Source of the DNA: Agrocybe praecox
Lineage: Eukaryota > Basidiomycota > Agaricomycetes > Agaricales > Agrocybaceae
Direction of reading: 5' to 3'
Assembly: GCA_964017145.1 (NCBI GenBank)
Contig: OZ024844.1
Location: 3,968,001-4,032,000 of the forward strand
Length of the DNA: 64,000 bases
In this document: in pieces, positions 44,911 through 56,782 of the stretch
Position numbering within the stretch: the first letter of the stretch is position 1
How the letters are laid out: each line of letters opens with the position of its first letter
The notes under the pieces: model-generated
Told to the model about the DNA's origin: nothing
The model's database searches: none
The model's input: only the letters and a program-made list of their open reading frames with translations
Translations under genes and position numbers: made by a program

Positions 44911-46614
44911 AGATGATATGGTGATGGAGAGTGTTCTGGCACGAAACTGACCATCAGCGTCTCTCATTATATAGATCCTATCTCAAGGCTGAGCAGAATT
45001 CATTGACATTGACATTGCGTATTCGTTGTGTCCCTGCGTCGTGGTCCTTACACACACGCGGGAGCCACGAGGCCAATGGGTTGTTTGTTGACGCTGAAGC
45101 CACGATGTCACTCACCATTTCTGGTCCAGCAAGCGACGCGCTGTTGATATATTTTTAGTTCGGTGACAGCTCGCCGTCTTCTCTTCATTACAACCAACTG
45201 ACTTGCGTTCTTGACTTCACACAATTTGAATGGCCATCGTTGGAAAGGGCGGTAGTTCGAGGATGACAAAAGTGGCAAAGTGGCAAAAGCTTCATGAGGA
45301 GGCGAGTTTAGCATTTACTGGGAGAAACGAACATGTGCATTAAGCAAGGATATCAAACAGGGGGGAAACACGAACGCACCGTTGTTTCGATCGATCCTTC
45401 CACTCACGCATTGCGTCGCCATTTTAAACACAGAGCAGAGCACATGCTCGCTTCGTGTCAAAGGAGTTCCATAGCGCCCAAAGATAGTACATCTGTATCA
45501 GATCATCCGCGGCCGCCGCGAGGTCGAGAATTCGAAGTCAACTTCAAATCAAACCCAAAACCTGTGATGCAGCAATTGGATTCGAGGGCACAGATAAGCA
45601 GCTCTAGTGTATTCCAAGTTGACGTGTAGTGTGCAAAAGTTGTAACCATATATATATATATCGTCGCTCGAAGGACGGAGGAGAATCGGCGCCGTCGAGC
45701 CACCCGCTGCCCGCATGGTAAGCCCCAATGTTCGAACCACACAAGAGTTGTTCTCCAGCGATCGAATTTGAGGGTACCGATGAACCCTTCTTGTGTATTT
45801 CAAGGCGATGCGTCGGCTTTTTAAGCCAGATATCGTCGCTGGAGGGACCAGAGAATTATGGGGGACATGAAAGAAAACACGGAGCAGGTAGGCGACGGTT
45901 CAAGATGTCAAATCAGTCTGTGGCGGTCTACGAAGTGTCGTACCCTGCAGGTTTCACTATATATGTCGGCACAAGTATACGTGAAAAAGTAATAGAAAGA
46001 ACTCGAACCAGGAAAGGGAAAAGAAAGAGGAAAAGGGATGTGTAGCGACGCTGGCAGAAAAGTCTAGGCCCACATAACCGAGAGGTGCCGAGTCACTGTC
46101 ATCTTATCTTATCTACATATATTGAAATAATACAATTGATTGATCTCCGTTCATTCCTCCATTTCATCGCCACTCGACAGGCGTAAAAAGGCACAGGATA
46201 TTGACAGTGACACAGCTTTACAAATAGCAGTCAAATAAATAGTACATCCCAGCAGAATCTCAACATATATCCGAACTCACGTAGTAAGTCATGCGGTTCG
46301 GAACTAACTATCTGAGTAGTTAGCGGTGCCCAAGGTTGACGTTTTTGATCTCGAGAAGGCCTGGAATCATGGTGTTCAACGAAACAGCAGAATAAATGAG
46401 TTCGGATAAGCTTTCTCCAAGTACCCTTGGTATTTTTCAAAGAAATTCATTCATTATTGACGCGTCTGAAACAGCGATCTATAGACGGCATAGAAATCAA
46501 AGACTCGGACGTCCTAACAGACAGCACATTAATGAACACAGCGCTGATCAGGAAGAAGAGTTGAAATTTGTGGATGTAAGAGTGTGACAGTGTTATATGA
46601 TGACGATGCCTAAC
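44911..46614. other. Intergenic interval between gene C and the small gene at 46615; no gene supported
   Basis: This interval includes the 5' flank of gene C. Two loosely similar stretches (around 45565-45640 and 45755-45840, each with a GCGATCGAATT- or GCAATTGGATT-like core followed by GTGTATTCCAAG or GTGTATTTCAAG) look like a diverged direct repeat. ORFs here are short and show no known motif. Confidence 0.5.
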
Positions 46615-46980
46615 GTCATATCGAGGCTAGTTATGGCGTCCGAGGTGGAGAGATGCCAAACAGGATGCAGGAGAAAGTCAGAGTGAAGATGATGTTTATC
46701 AGACCCATTTCCGGTGCCTCGTAGCGCTCTCGGGATCCCAAGTCCATATCTTTGACTTCCTCTCTTCGTTCGACGTCGTGGTAAAGAAGGAAGAAGGACG
46801 ATGACATTGGAGAGGCTCGGATGTTGTTGCGTACAGCAAACTTTTGTGTTTTAGAGATCGAAGGAATAATAACGAACTGTCAGGTATTTGAGGGCATAGG
46901 ATGAGAGCGCCGGCTCACTAGCTTCATTACTCACTCCAGGTTACTCACATATTGGGGAGTCTAGGGTACATTGAGAGCAG
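46615..46980 (-). CDS. Possible small two-exon gene of unknown function
   Basis: On the minus strand an ATG near 46970 (MYPRLPN) is followed after 22-23 bases by GTGAGTAACC and, about 70 bp on, an AG acceptor before TTCGTTATTATT. Two reading frames remain open after the junction. One ends with a hydrophobic tail (INIIFTLTFSCILFGIS), and the other is basic. The 3' half is distantly similar to the left blocks of units A (12500-12700) and C (36240-36410). I do not recognise the protein, and the model may be wrong. Confidence 0.3.
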
Positions 46981-47359
46981 AAACATCGGACGAATGTGAG
47001 AGACAGAAGATTCAGAGCGATGATGCGAATGCAGTTGGAAGGATGTGAATCGATCCCGCATTAATGATCTGCAAAACAGCTTATATAGCGCATTTGATTT
47101 TCCTGAGACACCAAGGAAAAGTTCCTACATCTCAAGCAACTCGTACAGTTGAATCACGAACTAAACAAGGGTAAACCTCGGGAAGGCTCCATTAGAGCTG
47201 TTACAATCTAAGAAATGTGTGAGGAATGTGCTTTTATTGCCAAACAATAACATTAAATTAGGTATATTAAGATAGATATGTCGTCTTTACATCACCGAGA
47301 GTTGGGGTTCAGATAACTGCGCATTGCTCTCCCAAACTTGACGTTACGAGAAGCAAATC
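46981..47359. other. Intergenic 3' flank of the MAPEG gene; nothing seen
   Basis: This AT-rich spacer lies between the small putative gene and the MAPEG stop codon. No ORF, repeat or structure is supported. Confidence 0.5.
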
Positions 47360-48284
47360 TCAAAAGCCGCCTGAAACGATCCACTTCACAGCGAGGAACG
47401 CAGCTGTCAAGAGCAGTCCTGCGTATCAAGTTCGGTTCAGCACTTAGTCAAAGTACGAACTATGCATAATCAAGGAAGTACACGTACCCATCTGCGCGAA
47501 TTGACCGAGTGCCCAAGGGATACCGTTTACCCTCTATTGGAATTACCGAAGAATATCAAAAAGCGTTCACGATGACGTCCACAGAACAACAAGCAAAGGA
47601 GACCAGGGGAGAAGAGTGGAAATAGAAGAACATACCTTTGCAGGATCCCCAGACATATATCCGAGAACATACGCGGTTCTTCCGATGCACCAGCACGTTA
47701 TGGCGATAGCTGTGAAGCGGGGGTAGGTTGTTGCTGTGCTAATAGATCTGTAAGAAATGCATGCATGCATGATATGTAAGCCCCCACGTCTCCGTGAAGG
47801 ATGCGATGTGTATCACAAGGCTATGAAACGTACGGAACATAGATTGTGGGTAGGGTTTCGAGCGTGTTCTGGTGGCAGCCTAGTGGAGGAAAAACGAAAA
47901 TGGGGGGAGATTGTGAAAATATGGATATGAAGGTGGTTGGCCGTCGTCCGACGTACGTTGTGCGCAGTTAAACAGCAGTGCGTCCTTGGATTTCTCGACC
48001 TGCGCTTGTTCGGCGTACACTGTGGAATATGTTCGTGCCGGGATGAATACGCGGCTTCCGGCAATGTATTATAGGACGTACTCTGCGGGTAGTTAATACC
48101 GGACAGCTTCCTGTATTTGCCCACCATGAGATAGAGCCACACGAGCATGAACATGGGCATCATCATTGGGCCTGCTACATAGTGGATCCTATCGAAAATA
48201 TCAAAATATTACTGTCCATCGCGTCACATTTCCAAGGAAAGCGAAAACAGACCCCTCTGGGAGCGTCAAGGTGACTGTTGACAT
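47360..48284 (-). CDS. MAPEG family protein, microsomal glutathione S-transferase 3-like (154 aa, 7 exons)
   Basis: Seven small exons join in frame: 48284-48253, 48188-48082, 48019-47957, 47879-47834, 47747-47636, 47533-47488 and 47418-47360, giving 155 codons including the stop. The product starts MSTVTLTLPEGIHYVAGP and has the MAPEG hallmarks: an N-terminal membrane helix (PMFMLVWLYLMVG), YPQMYAEQAQVEKSKDALLF, then NCAQRCHQNTLETLP, a second helix near ITCWCIGRTAYVLGYMSGDP, and a C-terminal helix (LLLTAAFLAVKW). The FNCAQR-HQNTLE signature is that of the MGST3 branch, a membrane trimer acting on glutathione conjugation or lipid hydroperoxides. The length matches the family. All introns are GT-AG. 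I see no defect. It is probably a housekeeping-type gene unrelated to the flanking array. Confidence 0.93.
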
Positions 48285-49199
48285 ATTGATTTATTATCCA
48301 GTTCAAAGTAGGTATGCGATTGTCGTCGTTGTATAGATATGTTGTGAAGGAGTGGAAATGTTGACTATGAGAGGAAGTGGTGAGCGGGGTTGGTTGAAGT
48401 TTCGACTATTTATACTTATGTTGGTCTTACATACTAACCACGTGGCCTTTTCTTTTATTGGTCCCGAGTGACCCGGACATTAAACTGGCAGGTTTTCTTC
48501 GAGAACCTGGAGGGGGAGTTGACGGTGTACGGCTTTGTTGGCAACGTAACTGAAGGAACATTGCATTTGAGAAAAATAACAGTTTTCCTCTCCAGACTCC
48601 ATATTAAATTTTGTAAGTACGAACGGGCATAGGTACCCGGAAGTTGATTACTATTAGTATTACTCAGGTCCCATGTTTGTTCTTAGATGTGTATATGACA
48701 TGCCTACGTATCAGTGCTAATTATTGAACAACGTAAAGGAAATCGTCTCAATTTGAAAGTTTTTGTACGACTACTATCGATCAAAAGTCCGACTAGTTGA
48801 GTAATATAAATATTAGTCATACATATCTGCTGCGCCGCTGAAGTACATGGTGATGACAGCACATTGGGCTCAGTCAGACGCAGGTGAAGTAACTACCAGC
48901 GATTATGATAATGCTTTCAAAATTGTTTCAAAAGATTTGTTAGGTGCATGGTGTAAAAGGAAATGGCAAAGCCATGTAACGGTAATGACTACCGTTTGTT
49001 ACTACGAGTTCGTTGTGTCGTTCGAAAATACCAACTCTAATCCAATAGAGGGGTCAGAGTTGACGATTCTGGCCTGATTATCAGATGCATTATATGAAAG
49101 GAAATGGCAAGGCCATGTAGTGGTGACTATTCGTCGTTTGCAAGTTTGTTTTGCCGTTCGAAAATACCTAATCTAATCTAATCTCGGCCACACCCGCTA
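48285..49199. other. Intergenic region with a diverged tandem duplication; no gene
   Basis: The first part is the 5' flank of the MAPEG gene. At about 48957-49170 two copies of a 110-130 bp unit occur, each beginning GGAAATGGCAA(A/G)GCCATGTA and ending in GTTCGAAAATACC. Between them lies GGGGTCAGAGTTGACGATTC, which equals the terminus of the MITE at 56783-57135. No protein-coding gene is supported. Confidence 0.6.
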
Positions 49200-49506
49200 A
49201 GCCATTCCGATTAAGTAAGACAGGCATAAATCCAAGCCGAGATCACCGGCTCGGGACAATCAAATTTCTTGGCGTATTTTTGAACGCTGGCAACCACCAC
49301 CACTAACTTCTCCCTAATTATTGCTTCGACTAATCCCTTCCTCTCGAGAGCCCCAACTAGACTCGAGAACGTCGTGTCGTGTATACCCTACATTCAATAT
49401 CCCTATTCTTAGCCTCTTGATGCTATTATACCCCCCACGTTAACGAGAAGACAAATACCCTCCCTTTCGTGCCATTGGTGTACGACACACAAAAATACGA
49501 AAAACG
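49200..49506 (+). promoter_or_regulatory. 5' flank of GT31 gene D, conserved in the A/B/C relics
   Basis: The block with GCCATTCCGATTAAG, then CGGCTCGGGACAATC and TTTGAACGCTGGCA matches the upstream flank of all three GT31 relics. Conservation directly in front of the only well preserved copy suggests a promoter or 5' UTR. The exact transcription start cannot be read from the sequence. Confidence 0.5.
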
Positions 49507-50925
49507 ATGTACCCACCGCAAAACGACCCGCGCAGCACAGTGCCATACTCTGCACTTCCCACAGATTCGGACGCTGAAGCGAACACCCACCACGGAGGAA
49601 CATACTACAGTAATCGATACGCTAGCTCTCCTCTGAAACGACGGTTATATGTTCTCACCAAAAAACCACTTTTCCGCCCTTTGCTTATTGGTTTTGCAAT
49701 CCTCGTCGTGCTGTACCTACTCTTTCACAGCCGTAGGCCAACATCGTCGATGGACGCGGATGAAGACGAGCTGACGAGGTACCCCTGGCCCGCAGACGCG
49801 TTTGATTTTACAGGGAGCAAGCCGGCGTACCTCGCTTCGCCCCCTCCAGCTTCGCCGGTTGTGATTCGGCTGGCGATTATGAGCAGAGTGGACGAGTTCG
49901 AGCGCCGGCATGCGCTGAGAGAGGCGATGTTGAGAGGGGTCCCCGAAGCGTATGTGAAGCTCACGTATAAGTTCTTCGTGGGACGCGATGCGAGGGGCGT
50001 GCTATCGCTGCCTACGAATACGAAGCTCAAGCAGGAGGTGAAGGAATTTGGGGATATACACATTCTGGAACGGATATCGGAGAAGAGGTTTTGGGCTGTT
50101 AAATGGGCGTGTACCTTTATGTTATTTCCAATTTCCATTAACTCATCGAAATGCTCTCCATATTACTTATAGACAGCAGACGTTCCTCCGTCAGAATCTG
50201 ACTATTCTATGACTTTAGACTCGGACACGTTCTGTTGTTTCTCCGTGCTCATCCAACGTCTGCATCACATATACCCCTCGTTGACCGTGAACATGCGGGA
50301 CCAGCACGCGCCCGGACAGCAGCTATCGCCTCGCACAGAGCCTATCATCATCGGGAGGAAGAGCGTGCACCATTCGTGGTTCGCGCATGAGGTGGAAGAA
50401 GGGAATCCAGACGAGAAACTAGAGGATCCCCATGTCATGGGTCCATGGTACAAGTACCCAGTTGGGATTGGATATTTATTGAGGTGCGTATTTCTTTACC
50501 CGTCGCAAATCCAATGGCAGTGGCTAATTAATTCTCGTTCACTGCAGCTCAAACCTCATAGGAAAACTGATGAGCCTCGACCCGCCCGTACCGCACCACA
50601 TCCCCTGCCCAACGGGGACGTCAACGGGAAGCTCGAGTGTCCGACTGACGACCAAATCCCCGGGAAACCAGACGACAAGCTTCCTGTACTGCCGGCGAAG
50701 TACCCCGCACCGTATTCTGCGCACCCGATTGATTCGCTCCGGGGGGACGCCGAGCATGGTTGGCGCGAATACAAGCACCATGGGCTGATCGACGCTCCAA
50801 CTGGATGGGATACGGCATGTGTGCATCGGATGGCCGCTATGGAGATGAGGGCGTTTAGGAGGGAGGAGGAGGTTATGGGGGAGTGGGATGATCGATTGGG
50901 GTTTTTTTCTTTTCCTTTGGGTTAG
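49507..50925 (+). pseudogene. GT31 (galactosyltransferase-like) gene D, largely intact but frame-broken in the last exon
   Basis: Exon 1 (49507-50110) encodes a cytosolic tail, a type II membrane anchor (PLLIGFAILVVLYLLF) and the stem/catalytic start with PVVIRLAIMSRVDEFERRHA and LTYKFFVGRD. Exon 2 (50177-50483) contains MTLDSDTFCCFSVLIQRL with a DxD-like DSD, and VMGPWYKYPVGIGYLL. Exon 3 begins at 50548 with SNLIGKLMSLDPP. The region expected to encode the SDDVMIG motif, seen in A, C and at 54470, is missing here, which shifts the frame. The normal C-terminal part (CVHRMAAMEMRAFRREEEV) continues in another frame. Read through, the protein would end near 50788 at about 384 aa. It may be a recent pseudogene or a truncated enzyme. 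Confidence 0.75.
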
Positions 50926-52340
50926 CGTGACTATGTCATGAGGGGCTGACACGACGTCATTAACAGCAGCAGCAGCACACGCCGATCAAAGTCGATGTCG
51001 AAATCGACAGATCCATTACCACCACCTCTTCGTCAACCCGCCTCCGGTGGATCCACGTCTTCAGACACGTACAACTCGTCCATCAACTTGAACGCGCTGC
51101 CGAACGGCCGCCTCCTTCTCGTTCCACTGCATAGGAATCGTGCGTTAGCACCTCTGAAACGGGAGAAAAGACTGCCAACGCGCGTTGGAAGGGATTTTCG
51201 CAAGGGCGCTTTTCGGTGGCTCATCGTCATTGTCAGCGAGTACAGATGATCCGGGGATGGATCCTCTAGCACCAAACCGACCCTCTGAAACATTAGCCGC
51301 GCATCCGTTCCTCGATGCGTCGGTTATCCCTACCAATCCCGTCACTGCTGGAAAATCACGCTTGAACGATGGCAGAAGGACAGATCCACAAGGTGTCGGT
51401 GCTCGATCAAGATATTGTAGTCTCTGCACTCGCATCTGCATGTGGGTCTGTCTGCCGCCTCTTCTCCTGTGTCTCGCTCCCTGTTCCGGATTTATGGGTC
51501 CGGTTCCGCGCAGAGACACTTCTTGCATCCCATGATCCATTTTCGCACAACCCCACACGACTTTCATCTGAGTCCTTGTCCTTTTTTTTCCTTTCTTTTT
51601 ACTTCTCCGATCATCTCCGACGCGGTTCAGGCACTATTTCACTCATTATTGGGTTCTGAAATCACTCGACGATTGACCCTCGCTCGCTCTGACTGCATGT
51701 ATGCGCGTATCTCACAGAGTGGTGTGTCCTGCCCCACGTTATCTCATTTCTCGCTGTGCGCTCACTCATCTCCGCTGGTAGAGGTTCTTTCATGTTTGAT
51801 TCGCTCTCATACTCTTTCGCATAGTGCAAGTCCGTGTTTGTTGCTTTCACCTGTCCGGATATGTTCTCTTATTCTAAAATTCAAATGAAAATTCTTTGTG
51901 TAATATCCATCAGAACTTCAAGTGAGCCTCGAGGTGGAACAATATTATTTTTTGGAGGGAATTTTTGTTCCTGTGGCTTTGTGCATCCCAAACTTTAGAA
52001 ATTCGGACGCGTTGTTGACGCGATGTTTGGCACGGAAGCAATGTGCCGGTGTTCCGGGCATCACCACCATAGACCAAATTTGGCGTGTCATCATTTTCAT
52101 TTTCTAACCACATCCTAGCCTGTTTCTATGTGTACTTTTGACCTATGTTCGCTGGGCAGACGCGTCGTTAGATATGGGTTTTGGTGGGCAGGAAACCAGG
52201 CGAATGTGCGAGATTTTTCTTGCTGAGATACGCATACACAATGCTTTGTCCAACTTCGCCCTCGTTTTGCATCAACCCAACTCCGCTGGTTCAGCCATCC
52301 GCCCTACGTACCCCATTACCCATCCACCATTAGGAATTTA
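50926..52340. other. Relic-rich interval between GT31 copies in unit D
   Basis: At 50940-51350 the sequence is distantly similar to the region after the GT31 relics in A-C, including the GAAATCGACAGATCC stretch and a relic-X-like part whose plus strand reads TDDPGMDPLAPNRPSETLAA. The remainder is pyrimidine-rich, then AT-rich. ORFs are open on both strands but none is recognisable. Confidence 0.45.
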
Positions 52341-53310
52341 TTAGGCGCACCGAATGCACCTATAACTCACGCTTTTTGGCGTACCGACCTTCCTCTGCTC
52401 TATCCAAAGCACTCAATCCCCAGCTCTGCTTATCCCCGCCAACGCTCCTTGCACCCCCATATTTCGAATCTCTACGCTGAGAGCTGCGCGCTTCTTCTTT
52501 CAATATCACTGTATCATATCTTGCCTCCATTCCTTTTTGGCCTTGCCATTCTCGTCGTTTTCTACCTGCAATTCCACGCGCGCTCTTCCTCCTCATCAAT
52601 AAAAGCAGACGAAGACAAGCTGGGGGAGTACGATTGGCCTTCGGGCCTTCGGGCGCGTTCGATTTTACAGGGAGTATGCCGGCGTATCTCGCCTCGCAAT
52701 CAGGAGCAGGGTAGACGATTTCGAGCGCCGGCATGCGCGAAGATGCGATGTCGGGGTTTCCCGGCGGAGTATGTGAAACTCACGTATGGGGTTTTCCTGG
52801 ACGCGAAGCAAAGGGTGTATTATCCTTGCCTCCAAATGTGAAGAAGGAGGTGAAGGAGTTTGGGGATGTAGTGGTGTTGGATGACGTTCCTGATATTCGA
52901 GAGCGGATATTGAAGAGGTGGTTTGGGGCTGTTAAATGGGTGCGTACCTTTATGTTATTTCCTATTTCCACCAAGTGATCGAAACGCTCTCCATATCACT
53001 TATAGACAACATAAGTTCCCCGGTCGGAATATGACTACTCCATGACGCTCGACTCCGGCACGTTCTGTCGGTTCTCGGTGCTCATCCAGCGGCTGCAGTA
53101 CGTATACCTGTTGTAAACGGTGAACATACCGGCCCAGCACACGGCTAGGGCTGCAAGTCGTTATGAACGGGAAGCGGTGTGACGGAGAGATCGAGGTGGA
53201 GGTGAGTTGATTTCGACCTCCGTTTGCTGGTCGCTGCTGCTGCTGCTGAAGAGTGCTGAAGCGGACGATTTGTAGGTCCCTCATGACTACGTCATGATAA
53301 CCCCAAGGAA
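52341..53310 (+). pseudogene. Second GT31 relic in unit D
   Basis: Remains of exon 1 are seen: LPPFLFGLAILVVFYLQFHA for the membrane anchor, then ADEDKLGEYDWP, a shifted segment for the RVDDFERRHARR region, AEYVKLTYGVF, and KKEVKEFGDVVVLDDVPDIR. After an intron-like gap, remains of exon 2 follow near 53030 (SMTLDSGTFCRFSVLIQRLQ), with the DxD-like Asp replaced by Gly and a stop soon after. Frameshifts separate the pieces. It is a dead tandem copy. Confidence 0.7.
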
Positions 53311-53999
53311 ACAACCCTCCCCCCTAACTTCCTCCTGCCTCCTCAACGCCCTGTCTCCATGCCCTCATCCGATGGACAAACGCCGTATCCCACCCAGTCG
53401 GCGCATCCTCCCAATGATGATAGGCTCCGTGCAAGCTGTCCGGGACATGTCGTTCCACCACGCTTGTTGACGTTGATCAGCGCGTTACCCAACTCGTCAA
53501 CACATTTTCAACGCATATCTCGAAAACCACGCTCCCTCGCCCGCTCTCGCTACTTTTCTATCTTCCACGCATGCAAGATACCCATCCTATGGATCTCCTT
53601 GCTTTCGCTCTTCCTCTTCGTCACCCCTGCTTTACTCCAGCTCTTCCAATCGCCATTTGTTCCGCTCACTTATCTTTGAGATTTATGCCAATTCAAATCA
53701 CCGAGAAGCAGGACGGGGGGTGTAACGAAAGTGCATTCGGGAAAAACGCCAAGGAATTGGTTGGTACGGTGGGTGTAGGAGGGCGCCGGATTGGATAAAC
53801 GACGCGTATCATCAGACCTATGGGCACGAACTCCGCGGGTTTCAGTCATCCTTCCTCCATGTTCACTCTTCAAGCTTCAAAGCCATTCTCGTAGCCGTAT
53901 GATCAAGATGTTGTAGCTTCCGAACTCGCATCTGCATCTGCCTTCCCGCCTCCTTTCCTCCGGTGTCTCACTATCAGCTCCGGATATGTGGGTCCGGTT
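53311..53999. other. Interval between GT31 relics; no gene seen
   Basis: Short fragments at the left edge recall the GT31 C-terminus in reverse orientation (the complementary strand near 53330-53400 contains the HRMR-type end motif), suggesting a local inversion. The rest shows no recognisable feature. Confidence 0.35.
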
Positions 54000-54848
54000 C
54001 CGCGCAGAGGCATACGCTGAGAGAGAGGCGATGTTGAAGGGTGTGAGGGGTATGTGAATTTGACGTATAGGTTCTTCGTTGGGCGGGATGAGGATGGTGT
54101 GTGGAGGAATACGAGAGGCAGGCTGGAGGAGGAGACAGTGAGGGAGTTTGGGGATTTGGGAGGAAGAGGGTGCATTATTTGTGGCTTGCGAATGTGGTGG
54201 AGGATGGGGATAGGGATAAGGCATTGGAAGTGGAAGATCCCTATGTCATGGCCCATGGTTCAAGTACCCAATTGGGAGTGGGTATCTATTAAGGTGCGTG
54301 TTTCTTTCTTTTCACTGTACAATGTGCTCCTAATTGTCGTCATTATCTTCCAGCTCAAACCTCACAGCAATACTGATCGATGAACATTGAATGTTAAACG
54401 TTAAACCTTGAACGTTTGAACGTTTGAACCTTGACCCACCCGTCCCACACCACATACCACACCCACTTCCCCTCCGACGACGTAATGACTCGAATGTGGG
54501 ACGAGCTACAACGCTCCGTGCACGCCCCGCCCAAGGGTACGTCAACGGGAAGCTCGAATGCCAGACAGACGACCCAGGAGGCCTGACGAGACGCGCCCGG
54601 TGAATAAAGTGCAGTGCGCTGCGCCGTATTCCGCACACCCGATTGATTCGCTGTGAGTGGACGACAAGCATGGGTGGCAAGGCCATAAGCACTATGGGAT
54701 GAAGGCGCCGACTGGGCAGGGTGCAGGGGTGCGTTGAATGAGTGAGACGGAGATGAGGGCGTTTAAGAAGAGGGAGGAGGTCAGGGTGGTTGGGGTGGTT
54801 GGGGTTTTTGTTGTTTTTCCTTTGGGTTAACAAGAAGAAGACGATGTC
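54000..54848 (+). pseudogene. Third GT31 relic in unit D
   Basis: Pieces visible in different frames include HTLREREAMLKGV, FLTYRFFVGRDEDGVW-like sequence, VREFGDLGG, EVEDPYVMAHGSSTQL (from the GPWYKYPVG segment), HFPSDDVMTRMWDELQRSVH and HPIDSL. The order follows the intact family but internal exon parts are lost. A short microduplication (repeated GAACGTTTGAA, 54405-54430) sits inside. It preserves the SDDVM motif that gene D lacks. Confidence 0.7.
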
Positions 54849-55690
54849 ATCAATAGCAGCAGAAAATGCCTATCGACTGGACAGGTGCACCTCCCGCTCC
54901 TCTCCCTTCTGTATCCAATCGACTTTTTCTCGACCTCCTCGTAACCACCAGCATGATCAAACCGTCTCCAAATCATCCACGTCTTTGTCAAATATCCGCA
55001 CATCTCCCTCTCAATTTGCATCCCAAGCACTTGTAGTACCGCCACGCTCGTTGATCAATACATCGCCCTCCGCCCTCGCAAAACATAACGTGGACAAAAC
55101 GCAGAAATTGAGACTAGGACCGTACGGCATGCAGCAGTAGCCGACGCGTGCAGTTGCTTCATCAATGCGCTGCCCAGGGGCAATCTTCTGCTCATCCTAG
55201 CGTGTCTGAAAACGGGAGATTATGGTGATGTAGTGGAGGATTGCCAGCACGCGTTGGGCTGGAGGGGTTATTCAGATAGACTGTTTTTGGTGGCTCATCG
55301 GCACCGTCAGCGAGCACGGACGATCCGGGTTTGGACCCTCTGGCCCTTTGGAAATTCACCTCCAGCTGTGTTCCTCGAAGCGTCGGTTATACCTCTAAAC
55401 CTCATCAACAGAAGAATTAGTAGCGCCGTCATCGCCTCACGGCGGCTGGGCTAGCCAAACGAGATGGATGAGAAACGATAGGGTGGCGATACGCTGTGAT
55501 TCAGCCTTTTCAATTTCCATCCGGTGCGTTTCCCTTTTCTTTCTTCATTTTTTGCTCCTCTTTCAGTTGTATTTCCTCCGCTCTCTGGACAGGGAGCATC
55601 GAAGTGACTTGTGCATTACGCCGACTTAAATATCACTGCGTCCGCGTTATCGTTCGACACAAGGTATGTTTCGTTCAGCTTTGATCAGTG
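54849..55690. pseudogene. Relic X, unit D
   Basis: This is the unit D version of the unidentified relic, with the possible plus-strand exon near 55597-55685 reading SIEVTCALRRLKYHCVRVIV and ending VCFVQL before a stop. Several in-frame stops occur upstream. Its presence in the older unit shows that relic X predates the A/B/C duplication. Confidence 0.4.
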
Positions 55691-56782
55691 TGTGACCCCT
55701 TTTTTCTACCCTTCCACTTGCATTTCCTCTCCGATGAGTCATGTGCATGCATGCATCAGGAATAGAATTCCACCTCTCTCTGTCCACTTTTTTTCGAGTT
55801 TCGTACGCTTGTCTTTCTTGTGCTCGTTTCCTCTTTTTTATCTCCATTCTCGCCCGTCTCGCCCGTCTCTTCTTGGTATTATTTCCCATTGTCTTCACTC
55901 CACCCATATGCTACACGGTATCTGCATATATACGTCAGTCTTATCTATCTGGCTCATTTACGTCTTCGTCCGTCTACGCATGGATAACATGGCTCCCTTC
56001 CCTTTTCCGAGTCGTGAATTTTCGATACAGCAACGTGGATCGTGCATAAACTTACCTACACACAAATTACCTTACATACTCATTCTTACATCTCTTTTAC
56101 TCTCTCTATCTGCGTTCGATTATTCTTTGTCATTAGCTTGATTCCGGTGGTTGGTTAGTACTCCTTTTTGTCGTACTCGTCTCAGCCCATCGTTCCTCCG
56201 AGCCTTGTCTTCGTCCCTTGATCCGAATCTCTCTCGCTTCTTTGCCCTTGTATCGTTCCTTCTGTTCTCGTCGTGTGCCCATCCTCCCTTTCTTTCACGA
56301 TCCCTCCTTTGCTCTTTTCGTTCTTGGCATCCTTTCTTACACGCTACCAATTCCACTTATGATTATCGAATCATCTTTATCCGTATCCTCATCAACCATC
56401 AAGTGACTCATTTTACAGAGTAGACGAGTTTTGTATCGATCTCCATGTGTATGATTTGCCTTGAAAATATATGATAGATCATGTGGAGTTCGCGTGTAGT
56501 TGAGGCGCATATATTAAAACTTGGAAACTGGCATAGCGGCGGTGGTATTTCCGGGCGTGGGAACCTTCTAACCGTCAAAGATTGGAATTTTATAAGTCAA
56601 AATTTAGTACGTCAAAGGCGATTTCTGCCATTTAAAACAATTTCCCTGAGATAAGGGGTGTAGAGTGTACATATAGATCCCTGTATTTCGCTCTGAAACA
56701 TTACGTAGCAGTTTGTGCGCCTATGGTGCTGAGGACAGACTCTGTCCGGTCCGACGAAGCACTGAAGTGAGACTCATTATGG
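55691..56782. other. Pyrimidine-rich stretch and 3' flank of gene D
   Basis: This resembles 22141-23216 and its counterparts at lower similarity. It contains a short ATGCATGCATGC-like run near 55745. No gene is supported. Confidence 0.55.

Noticed and set aside
45728..46045. 105-codon plus-strand ORF near gene C
   Set aside because: It has no recognisable motif, a low-complexity basic tail (RTRTRKGKRKRKRD) and no counterpart in other units.
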